Below are positions 15,111 through 21,455 of a DNA stretch of 29,007 bases, one piece after another. Each line of letters starts with the position of its first letter. Position 1 is the first letter of the stretch. The notes beneath the pieces are model-generated. The model was given only the letters and a program-made list of their open reading frames with translations, had not been told where the DNA came from and did not search any database. Source of the stretch: DAOPJM01 sp964490325 (GTDB taxonomy: Bacteria; Bacillota; Clostridia; Christensenellales; CAG-138); the NCBI GenBank assembly GCA_964490325.1, contig CAZBBX010000027.1:1-29007 (forward strand). The letters run 5' to 3'. Both the position numbers and the translations under genes were made by a program.

Positions 15111-15143
15111 TTAAGCGTATTCATGCGCGCATGACACGCTTAA
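15111..15143. repeat. 33-bp dyad with palindromic core
   Basis: The arms TTAAGCGT and ACGCTTAA flank a perfect 14-bp palindrome, TCATGCGCGCATGA. It is non-coding. It could be a protein-binding site or a cruciform-forming mobile-element remnant. Confidence 0.6.
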
Positions 15144-15235
15144 CATCATGTTGTGCGGAGAGCGCAACACATCATGGCAGATGGAGGTCTGCCGCATCAT
15201 GCCGTCAACGGCGGCACAGCATTTGCATCCGTACG

Positions 15236-15272
15236 GCGGGCGGATGCTATCCGCCCCTACAAATAACGGCAA
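15236..15272. repeat. REP-like palindromic repeat, copy 2
   Basis: The same 25-bp core as 15020-15044 is followed by AAATAACGG. It lies about 50 bp past the end of the M17 gene and could form a 3'-end hairpin for that operon. Confidence 0.85.
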
Positions 15273-15319
15273 AACAAGGTAGTCAGTGCGGCTGACAGCG
15301 GCATCTGCCCCTGCAGGTT

Positions 15320-16759
15320 TCACTTGCAGGACAGATCCTTTATGTACCTGTACAATGTGCGTACGCCCCAACCCGAACCGCCCTGCGGCGTATACGGCTG
15401 ATCACGGTCAAGCCACAGGGGACCTGCGGCATCTATATGCGCCCACGGAAGCCCCATGGTGAACGCCTCGATGAACAGCGCCGCCGTTACAAGCCCGCCT
15501 GTTTGCCCTTGAGACGAATTGACATAATCCGAAACAACGCCCTTGATCTGCTTTCGCGCATCCTCAACAAGCGGTATTTGAAACAGCAGCTCGTCCGTTT
15601 CCTGTGCGGCTGCAAGAAGGCTTTTTGCAAGCGGTCCATCGTTGGACAGCAGCGGCGCGCCAAATTCGCCAAGGATCTTTCTTGCCGAACCCGTGAGCGT
15701 GGCGATATCGATGAGCCTTGTCGCGTGTTCATAGTTAGCGGCATAGTACAGCGCATCGATGAGCGTGAGCCTGCCCTCGGCGTCCGTGCTCGTTATCTCG
15801 ATCGTCTTCCCCGCCATTGAGCCAATGATATCGCCCGGACGGTAGGCCTCGCCCGATATAAGGTTTTCACAGGCGGCAACGATCGCCGTGACATTTGCGT
15901 GGAGCTTTTGTGCGGCTATGGCGCAGATCGCGCCGATCACCGTTGCGCCCCCCGCCATGTCGTGCTTCATGGTGATGAAGCGAGCGCCGCTTTTTAGGTT
16001 CAGCCCGCCGCTGTCATAGGTGACGCCCTTGCCCACCAGCGCCGTGACCATGTTCGGCTCGTCGGGAGCGCCCCTGTAGCGCAGCACGATCACGCGGGAC
16101 GGATTGGGGGAGCCCTTCCCCACCGCCATCAGAGCGCGCATGTCGAGCGCCTCGATTTGGGATTCATCGAGGATCTCCGCTTCCAGTCCGTATTCCAAGG
16201 CAAGCGCCGACGCCTCCTTTGCAAGCCTTGCGGGCGTCTGCACGTTCGAGGGTTCGTTGACAAGATCGCGTGCGATGCAGACCGCCTCGGCAAGCGCAAG
16301 CCCCTCCTGTGCGGCCGCTGCCGTTTCTTCGCCGCATTCGATCCATAGCGTCTCGGGGAAGCTCTCTTTCGGGCTTGTAAGGTATTCGGTATAGCGATAC
16401 GGCGCCAGCCTTGCGGCTTCCGCCACGGCACGAACAACGGTTGCAGGTGCGTTGGACAGCGGAAGTCCCAGCTCCAAGACCTGCTTTTTGTTCGCAAGCG
16501 CAAGGATAGCGGCAACTGCGCGTCGTACCTTCTCGCTCTCCTCCGCATTTTCGCCTATGCCCGCAAGGATGGTCACTTTGCCTGCGCCAAGATCGTGGAG
16601 CGCGCAGCTCTGCCCCGCGCTTCCGTCAAAGCCCTCGTTCTCTGCCGCGGCAAGAAGCGAAGCCGCTTCAGCGGACGCCCCGTAGGGGAACGTTCCGCCT
16701 TTGGAAACGAGGTATGCGCACGCTTTTTCTGTGTTGACCCTGCCAAAGCGTATCTCCAT
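15320..16759 (-). CDS. M17 leucyl aminopeptidase (second tandem copy)
   Basis: This 479-aa cytosolic metallo-aminopeptidase has a variable N-terminal domain (1-160), then NEPSNVQTP at the domain boundary. The two-metal M17 core follows: GKGVTYDSGGLNLK (metal and catalytic Lys), MKHDMAGGATV, the diagnostic STDAEGRL (metal ligands and bicarbonate-binding Arg), and TLTGSARK. A C-terminal VNSSQGQTGG/AAGPLW region ends the protein. ATG 16759 carries the ribosome site AAAGGAGATCGAACA. A longer open frame upstream is rejected because it overlaps the preceding gene. It is the last gene of the gntR-peptidase operon, 14 bp after the other M17 gene. It should release N-terminal residues from short peptides. 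The exact specificity is unknown. Confidence 0.93.
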   Translation of the reverse strand: MEIRFGRVNTEKACAYLVSKGGTFPYGASAEAASLLAAAENEGFDGSAGQSCALHDLGAGKVTILAGIGENAEESEKVRRAVAAILALANKKQVLELGLPLSNAPATVVRAVAEAARLAPYRYTEYLTSPKESFPETLWIECGEETAAAAQEGLALAEAVCIARDLVNEPSNVQTPARLAKEASALALEYGLEAEILDESQIEALDMRALMAVGKGSPNPSRVIVLRYRGAPDEPNMVTALVGKGVTYDSGGLNLKSGARFITMKHDMAGGATVIGAICAIAAQKLHANVTAIVAACENLISGEAYRPGDIIGSMAGKTIEITSTDAEGRLTLIDALYYAANYEHATRLIDIATLTGSARKILGEFGAPLLSNDGPLAKSLLAAAQETDELLFQIPLVEDARKQIKGVVSDYVNSSQGQTGGLVTAALFIEAFTMGLPWAHIDAAGPLWLDRDQPYTPQGGSGWGVRTLYRYIKDLSCK

Positions 16760-16773
16760 TGTTCGATCTCCTT

Positions 16774-18216
16774 TTATTTGTTGGGTTCGGCGGAAAGGGA
16801 CTTCATTAGGTCGTACAAAAGTGCGCAGGGCGTTCCTGTCGCCCCCGCCGAAAAGCGTCCGCCCTCCTTCGTCGTCCACGCCGTCCCCGCACAGTCGAGG
16901 TGCAGCCACGGCTTCCCCTCCGTGAATTCCTTCAAAAAGATCGCCGCGTTGATCATGCTCGATCCCCCGTTGTTGGACGAATTGGCGATGTCCGCGTTGT
17001 CCGCCTTGAGAAAGCTCTTATAGTCGTCCACAAGCGGCATTTCCCACGCAAGCTCGCCGCTCGTCTCGGCGGAGGCCTTGACCGCCTGCGTGAGCGCGTC
17101 GCAGGTCGAAGCAAACGCCGTCACAAGAGGTCCGTAAGCGGAAGCCGCGCCTCCCGTCAGCGTTGCCGCGTCTATAAGGCGTGAAGCGTTCTCGTGCCGT
17201 ATGGCATAGGTCAGCGCATCCGCCATGACGAGCCTTCCCTCAGCGTCGGTGCTGATGATGAGCACGGACTTCCCGTTCATGGTCTTGATCACATCGCCCG
17301 GTCTGTAGGAAACCGCCGAAAGCATTTTTCCACAGATGGGAAGGACGGCGGTCAGGTTGATCTTCCGTTTGCTTTGCGCCGTCAGCCCCACGACCGCTGC
17401 CGCGACCGCTGCGCCGTTCATGTCGTGGTGCATGGTTATCATGCCTGTTTTGGACTTGAGCGAAAGCCCGCCGCTGTCGAACGTGATCCCCTTGCCGATG
17501 AGCGCCGTAACGTCGTTTGGATGATCGGGATCGCCGCGATAGCGAAGCACCGCCATGAGCGCAGGCTCGTTTGAGCCAAGAGCGACGCTCAGGAGCGCAT
17601 CGGCATGAAGGGACGCAAGCGCCGCCGCGTCCAGCAGCTCGTACGCGCAGCCTGTTTCCTTTGCGATCTCTTCCGCATAGGCCGCCAGCGCCGACGGGGT
17701 CATGTCGCGGGAGGTACGGTTGACGACGCCGCGAATCCGCACAACGGCGCGGCCAAGCAGCTCTCCCTCGCGAACCGCGCTTTCGACCGCCTCCGCGTTT
17801 GCGCTAATAAGCGTCGCCTCCAAGATACTTGCGCTCTTATTGGAAACGTAGTCCGTAAAGGCGTAATCGGCCTCCACGAGGCTCTCGGCTATCGTCCTTG
17901 CAAGCAGCGCAGGCGATATCCTGCCGTCATAGGAATCTAATTCAAAGACGAGGCTCTTGGCGTTCTCCGCCTTTACAAGGCGCAGCGCATCGCCTGCAAG
18001 CGCGGCGATATGCCGTACATCGTCCGCCTTTGGTCTGCCGATGAGTACGCAAAGCCCCTCGTGGGTGTAGAAGGCTTTAACCTTGTCGGCGTCCGCATCA
18101 AAGCGTCTCGCCTCCGTCATCTTGTCTGCAAATGTATGGATCTCGGGGATCCTGTCGGTTGCGAATGCGATCCTTGCGGCGTCCGTCGGCCGCGTATTCG
18201 TCAAATCGATCTTCAT
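16774..18216 (-). CDS. M17 family aminopeptidase (first tandem copy)
   Basis: This 480-aa protein is a diverged paralogue of its downstream neighbour. The M17 core is complete: VVNRTSRDMTP at the domain junction, GKGITFDSGGLSLK, MHHDMNGAAVAAA, ISTDAEGRLVMADAL, TLTGGAASAYG, NNGGSSM and LHLDCAGTAW. The N-terminal domain is quite different from the neighbour's, which suggests different regulation or substrate range. The ribosome site AAAGGAGGAAAGGGC precedes ATG 18216. That ATG overlaps the stop of the M29-like gene as ATGA, so the two are translationally coupled. It is expected to be a cytosolic hexameric enzyme with two Zn/Mn ions. Two paralogues in one operon might form mixed oligomers, but that is speculation. 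Confidence 0.93.
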   Translation of the reverse strand: MKIDLTNTRPTDAARIAFATDRIPEIHTFADKMTEARRFDADADKVKAFYTHEGLCVLIGRPKADDVRHIAALAGDALRLVKAENAKSLVFELDSYDGRISPALLARTIAESLVEADYAFTDYVSNKSASILEATLISANAEAVESAVREGELLGRAVVRIRGVVNRTSRDMTPSALAAYAEEIAKETGCAYELLDAAALASLHADALLSVALGSNEPALMAVLRYRGDPDHPNDVTALIGKGITFDSGGLSLKSKTGMITMHHDMNGAAVAAAVVGLTAQSKRKINLTAVLPICGKMLSAVSYRPGDVIKTMNGKSVLIISTDAEGRLVMADALTYAIRHENASRLIDAATLTGGAASAYGPLVTAFASTCDALTQAVKASAETSGELAWEMPLVDDYKSFLKADNADIANSSNNGGSSMINAAIFLKEFTEGKPWLHLDCAGTAWTTKEGGRFSAGATGTPCALLYDLMKSLSAEPNK

Positions 18217-19217
18217 GCCCTTTCCTCCTTTGTTGCCCTTGTAAAGTTATCCGCAAGCACCTTGCCGTCCTTTAGAAGCGTCACCCCGTCTGCTGTAACG
18301 GTGGCTTCGGTCATGATCAGATCGTAGTGGCAAGCGGCCTTGACGGTACCGCCCAGCGTTATGCTCGTCCCTATGCCGATATGCACGGAGCCGCGCACGC
18401 CCTCGTCCTCCAGCATGAAGCCGCAAAAACGGCAGTTCGGATTCAGTCCCACGCCCATTTCGGCTATGTTATAAACGTTTGGATCGTTCTTGGCGGCAAG
18501 GTCGTTTTTGAGCAGCTGCGCCTGCCGACCGCCGTCGATGGAGACGATGCGGCCGTCCTCGACCTCGCAGCGCACGGGTTCATCCAGCACGCCTATGCCA
18601 AGGTACGGTATGCTGGCGTTTGCAACGATCGTGCCTTGGGCGCTGCCCTCCAAGGGGGAAACATTGGCCTCGATCGTGGGTATCGTTGAGAACTGTCCCA
18701 CCTCGACCACACCGCAAAGCGCGTTGCCCCGTCTGCCCTCGGCGGAGTACCTTAGGTCGGTGCCGTGGGGCGTCGTGAGCCGTATCTCCCTCGACCCCGC
18801 AAGCATTCCCGCAATGCCGCGGCAGGTCGGCGCAATGGCGGGAAAGTCCGCCTCTATTCCGCCATGCACCAGCATATCCTCGGTAAAATGCGTGAGGACA
18901 AGTCCGCGAGCCCCTGCCAGCGTGGCGTTCTTGACGGCATTCGTATGCGTGATGGAGCGTCCCACCACGCAGAAGAACACATCTGCCGCCTGCATTGCAG
19001 CGGCTATGCACTTAGGCGGCTCCTCCCCGTCGCGGGTGCGCGGCAGCAGTATGAGGATCGAAGGCTCCGCTCCCAACGCGCAAACGGCCTCTGCGAGGCA
19101 TTCCGCGATGGACAGGCGCGATGCCTCGGTCACGATGGCGACCTGCTCCCCCGCTTTGACCTTCGCGCAGCGGGCAACAATGGTATTTGCACCTCGCGCC
19201 ATCTCAACATTTCTCAT
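18213..19217 (-). CDS. M29-like aminopeptidase / NicX-like metalloenzyme
   Basis: This 334-aa protein has an N-terminal Rossmann-like half (GANTIVARCAKVKAGEQVAIVTEAS) and a C-terminal metal-binding half. Likely ligands lie in TPHGTDLRYSAEGR, AEMGVGLNPNCR, GSVHIGIGTS and CHYDLIMTEATV. The pattern matches the family that includes M29 (AmpS-like) aminopeptidases and 2,5-dihydroxypyridine 5,6-dioxygenase NicX. It is shorter than classic AmpS (about 410 aa) and closer to NicX in length. The operon with two M17 peptidases favours peptide hydrolysis over pyridine ring cleavage, but sequence alone does not settle it. The start at 19217 has AAGGGAG upstream at a rather long spacing. It lies 89 bp after the regulator gene. 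Confidence 0.8.
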   Translation of the reverse strand: MRNVEMARGANTIVARCAKVKAGEQVAIVTEASRLSIAECLAEAVCALGAEPSILILLPRTRDGEEPPKCIAAAMQAADVFFCVVGRSITHTNAVKNATLAGARGLVLTHFTEDMLVHGGIEADFPAIAPTCRGIAGMLAGSREIRLTTPHGTDLRYSAEGRRGNALCGVVEVGQFSTIPTIEANVSPLEGSAQGTIVANASIPYLGIGVLDEPVRCEVEDGRIVSIDGGRQAQLLKNDLAAKNDPNVYNIAEMGVGLNPNCRFCGFMLEDEGVRGSVHIGIGTSITLGGTVKAACHYDLIMTEATVTADGVTLLKDGKVLADNFTRATKEERA

Positions 19218-19306
19218 CTGTCTTCACTCTCCCTTTCTTGAGTTTTTTCAGCCCTTGCCGTGATCCCGGTCTTGTACTTGTAAGCTGCTTTTGCTGCAGC
19301 GCTGCT

Positions 19307-19978
19307 CTACTCTTTTCGAAGGTTCGCGCTGTATGCGTATCCGTTCTTGATGTGACGAGCCAACGCGCTGCGCGCTTTCCTTTTATCCTGCTGTCGGATC
19401 GCCGCAAGGATGTCCGTGTGCTCCTTGATGATCTCGCCGCGGCGCTTGTCGTCACGGGCAGAAACATTCCTGTCGTGCAGCAGCACATCGTTCAGATCGT
19501 CCATGAGGCGCAGGAGGCGCTTGTTATTGGAGCCTGCGATCCAAAAATCGTGTATTTCCGAGTTGATGGAAACAAACCGGGTGATCGCGTCCTCCGCCTT
19601 GGATCGCTCGATCAGAGCGCCCACGCGTGCGGTGGCTTCCTCTCTGTCGGGTCTTGCGGCAAGGTTTGTAAGCGTCAGGTCAAGCGCCAACTGCTCCAAT
19701 ACGGCGCGGCACTCAAAGACCTCGCGGATCTCATCCGATGAGTATTGCGCGACCACCGCGCCCTTCCACGGCTCTATGCGGACAAGTCCCTCCGCCGCAA
19801 GCAGGCGAAACGCCTCGCGTACAGGGGTCGCACTCGTGCCCATTTGCTGCGCCGTCTGCGTCTCCGTAAGGTGCGCCCCTGCGGGTACGTCTCCGTTAAG
19901 GATGGAAAGCTTGAGCTTTTCATACACCTTTTGGCCAAGCGGTCGGTAATCTACAGGATCCATTCCTTCGATCTTCAT
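19307..19978 (-). CDS. GntR-family (FadR/FCD) transcriptional regulator
   Basis: This protein of about 223 aa has a winged helix-turn-helix (about 10-75) with PLGQKVYEKLKLSILNGDVPAGAHL and the hallmark TSATPVREAFRLLAAEGLV. The all-alpha FCD ligand-binding domain (about 90-215) shows EVFECRAVLEQLALDL, a likely metal-ligand set in INSEIHDFWI, and EIIKEHTDILAAI with ARHIKNGY. FCD regulators sense small acids or amino-acid-like ligands. ATG 19978 fits the start of the domain and has GAGGG nearby. The open frame to 20179 runs across the promoter and is not used. It is the first gene of the peptidase operon and probably regulates itself through the AGTATACT sites in the divergent promoter region. 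Confidence 0.9.
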   Translation of the reverse strand: MKIEGMDPVDYRPLGQKVYEKLKLSILNGDVPAGAHLTETQTAQQMGTSATPVREAFRLLAAEGLVRIEPWKGAVVAQYSSDEIREVFECRAVLEQLALDLTLTNLAARPDREEATARVGALIERSKAEDAITRFVSINSEIHDFWIAGSNNKRLLRLMDDLNDVLLHDRNVSARDDKRRGEIIKEHTDILAAIRQQDKRKARSALARHIKNGYAYSANLRKE

Positions 19979-20021
19979 GCCCTGCCCTCTTTCGTTCAAA
20001 CTATTTGAAGCGCTAGCTGTA

Positions 20022-20031
20022 AGTATACTAT
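20022..20031. promoter_or_regulatory. Candidate GntR operator, left site
   Basis: AGTATACTAT overlaps the -10 box of the gntR promoter and continues as ATACTATAG. The same 10-mer recurs at 20131-20140 in the opposing promoter. It fits the FadR-subfamily pattern TnGTn(2-3)ACnA. Confidence 0.55.
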
Positions 20032-20055
20032 ATACTATAGAATATTGTATGTCAA
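20027..20055 (-). promoter_or_regulatory. Promoter of gntR and the peptidase operon
   Basis: On the minus strand TTGACA (20050-20055) and TATAGT (20027-20032) lie 17 bp apart. The -10 box is embedded in the candidate operator, which suits repression by the regulator encoded just downstream. Confidence 0.8.
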
Positions 20056-20109
20056 GGCTTTCCAAGATCAAAGGCCCTCCGTTTTCCCTGCCGTCTTGCG
20101 TAAAATGGC

Positions 20110-20138
20110 TTGACGTTTGGCCGAAAGGATAGTATACT
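20110..20138 (+). promoter_or_regulatory. Promoter of the zinc-ribbon membrane protein gene
   Basis: TTGACG (20110-20115) and TATACT (20133-20138) lie 17 bp apart. The -10 box lies inside the perfect palindrome ATAGTATACTAT. Confidence 0.75.
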
Positions 20139-20140
20139 AT
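20129..20140. promoter_or_regulatory. Candidate GntR operator, right site
   Basis: ATAGTATACTAT is a perfect 12-bp palindrome over the -10 box of the divergent gene. A half-site-like ATAGTATGC lies at 20149-20157. Confidence 0.6.
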
Positions 20141-20202
20141 TTTTGTGAATAGTATGCAGTGGTATGCTTTGTCACGCAACGAATCAATGGGAGGTGCTTT
20201 TC

Positions 20203-20598
20203 ATGAAATATTGTCAAAAATGCGGTCAGCAGCTTGAAGATTCCATCAACTTCTGCACCAACTGCGGCGCAACGCAAACTGCGTCCGCCCCCGTCTATGT
20301 ACAGTCCGCAGCGCCTGTGGTAGATCCCGCGGCAGCCGAATCTGCAAACAAAGCGATGGTCCTGGGCATCGTTGCAGCGGCGACCAGCGGATTCGGTATC
20401 CCCGGTATCATTTTGGCCGCGATCAGTGGCAACGAGAGCGCCAAGGCGGAAGGTCTGGGTGCAAGCGGCGGAAAGCTCAAGGCCGCAAAGATCTGCCGTA
20501 AGGTCGGCCTTATTCTGGGTATCATTATGACCGTCTTTTGGGTGATCTACATCATCGCCATAATCGCATTGGTCGCCAACGGTGCGTATCTGTACTAA
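20203..20598 (+). CDS. Zinc-ribbon membrane protein (DUF4190-like)
   Basis: This 131-aa protein starts with a zinc ribbon (MKYCQKCGQQLEDSINFCTNCG, residues 1-22). A Pro/Ala/Val linker and two hydrophobic helices follow, at about 51-71 (MVLGIVAAATSGFGIPGIILAAI) and 101-127 (GLILGIIMTVFWVIYIIAIIALV), joined by a basic loop (GKLKAAKICRK). ATG 20203 follows GGGAGGTG; an upstream in-frame start is ignored. The layout is common in Firmicutes zinc_ribbon_2/DUF4190 proteins with no known activity. It shares a divergent, operator-bearing promoter region with the peptidase regulator, so its expression may be tied to peptide metabolism. That link is inference. Confidence 0.8.
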   Translation: MKYCQKCGQQLEDSINFCTNCGATQTASAPVYVQSAAPVVDPAAAESANKAMVLGIVAAATSGFGIPGIILAAISGNESAKAEGLGASGGKLKAAKICRKVGLILGIIMTVFWVIYIIAIIALVANGAYLY

Positions 20599-20626
20599 TA
20601 AGCCTATTACAGCTTGATAAGCAAGG

Positions 20627-20658
20627 AACCGTGTTTCTCTTTTGAAGCACGGTTTTTT
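20627..20658 (+). terminator. Terminator of the zinc-ribbon membrane protein gene
   Basis: AACCGTG and CACGGTT pair around an inner TTC/GAA, and the hairpin is followed by TTTT. It lies about 28 bp past the stop. Confidence 0.85.
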
Positions 20659-20684
20659 ATTTCCGTAATGGAGGGGAAAACGTT

Positions 20685-20774
20685 GGCAAGGCGGGCGGAT
20701 GGTAGCCGCACATACGGGTGTGGGCGAAAGAGGGTTGAGCGCGCAAGGCGGGCGGATGGATCCCGCACATACGG
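20685..20774. repeat. Two tandem REP-like repeats
   Basis: GCAAGGCGGGCGGATGG occurs at about 20687 and again at 20743. Each copy is followed by a short variable tetramer and CGCACATACGG. The core GCGGGCGGATG is shared with the repeats near the tRNA. The pair sits between two convergent terminators. Confidence 0.75.
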
Positions 20775-20784
20775 AGCTGACACC

Positions 20785-20818
20785 GTAAAAAACGGGGAGA
20801 CGGTTTTGCCGCCTCCCC
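20785..20818 (-). terminator. Terminator of the ABC importer operon
   Basis: GGGGAG-x-CGG pairs with CCG-x-CTCCCC around a short loop, followed on the minus strand by GTTTTTT. On the plus strand it is followed by TTGTTTT, so it is probably bidirectional. It lies 20 bp past the HAD gene stop. Confidence 0.8.
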
Positions 20819-20837
20819 TTGTTTTATCATATAGAGC

Positions 20838-21455
20838 TTAGTCCGCCCGAACGGCAACGCCCTCCGAGAGCAGACGGCGGCGCAGCGCTCCGACGTCATC
20901 GTTGAACACAAAGCCCTTCAAGCCGCTGTACACCGCGCCCTCCACATTGATGGGCATATCATCGATGAAGATACACTCCTCCGCCTTCAGCTCAAAGGTC
21001 GAAAGGAACAGACGGTAGATCTCCGGCTGGGGCTTGACCAGTCCCACGTCCGAGGAGACGAGCGTCCCGTCGAAGTAACGGCTTGCGGGGATACGCGGCC
21101 AGTACTCATGCTGCCTTAGGCTTGCGTTGGACAGGAGGTACACGCCATAGCCCCCCTCCTTCAGCTCCTCAATCAGCGCTTCCATGCCTTCGATGGGCAG
21201 GATGGGACGATCCCAAAGGCTGACGAGCTTTTCCGCCGCGTCATACAGGCGTTCGGGGATGCGCGGTTTGATGGCGGCAAGCGCCCCTGCCTCGGTCAGG
21301 CTGCCTCTGTCCATCATTGCCCATTCCACGGAGCGAAAGACCTCCCGCATGAGGATGGGCTCGTCTTGCGGCGCGACCCCCAGACGGCGAATGAAGTAGC
21401 TGCGGTCAAAGCGGATGAGCACACCGCCCATGTCGAATACGATATTCTTCAGCAT
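20838..21455 (-). CDS. HAD-superfamily (subclass IA) phosphatase
   Basis: This 205-aa cytosolic hydrolase has motif I FDMGGVL (nucleophile Asp; the second acidic residue typical of phosphatases is replaced by Gly, as in the FDLGNV/FDMGGV branch near YihX). It also has motif II LLSNAS, motif III Lys in GLVKPQPEIY and motif IV IFIDDMPINVEGA. The cap is a small helical insertion (residues of about 15-80). The start overlaps the permease stop as TGATG, so it belongs to the transporter operon. In that context it may dephosphorylate an imported sugar-phosphate or similar ester. The substrate is not determined by sequence. Confidence 0.88.
   Translation of the reverse strand: MLKNIVFDMGGVLIRFDRSYFIRRLGVAPQDEPILMREVFRSVEWAMMDRGSLTEAGALAAIKPRIPERLYDAAEKLVSLWDRPILPIEGMEALIEELKEGGYGVYLLSNASLRQHEYWPRIPASRYFDGTLVSSDVGLVKPQPEIYRLFLSTFELKAEECIFIDDMPINVEGAVYSGLKGFVFNDDVGALRRRLLSEGVAVRAD

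Larger units (their letters stand above)
14626..15319. other. Non-coding repeat-rich region between tRNA-Leu and the M17 aminopeptidase
   Basis: I see no credible gene here. The open frames across it are artefacts of GC-rich repeats and the N-gap. It holds an inverted T-arm copy, a hairpin with a T-run, two copies of a 55-bp GC-rich element each fused to a tRNA-Leu tail, the 100-N gap, two REP-like repeats, a long dyad at 15111-15143, and smaller hairpins (for example GGCAGA/TCTGCC near 15179-15196). Confidence 0.8.

Noticed and set aside
15111..15371. 86-codon minus-strand frame overlapping the end of the M17 gene
   Set aside because: It is built of REP-like and palindromic repeats, with no ribosome site or domain.
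16760..16909. N-terminal extension of the second M17 aminopeptidase to 16909
   Set aside because: It overlaps the end of the preceding gene. The M17 domain begins at ATG 16759, which has a strong AAAGGAG site.
19979..20179. N-terminal extension of the GntR regulator to 20179
   Set aside because: It would cover both divergent promoters and the operators, and the winged-helix domain starts just after ATG 19978.
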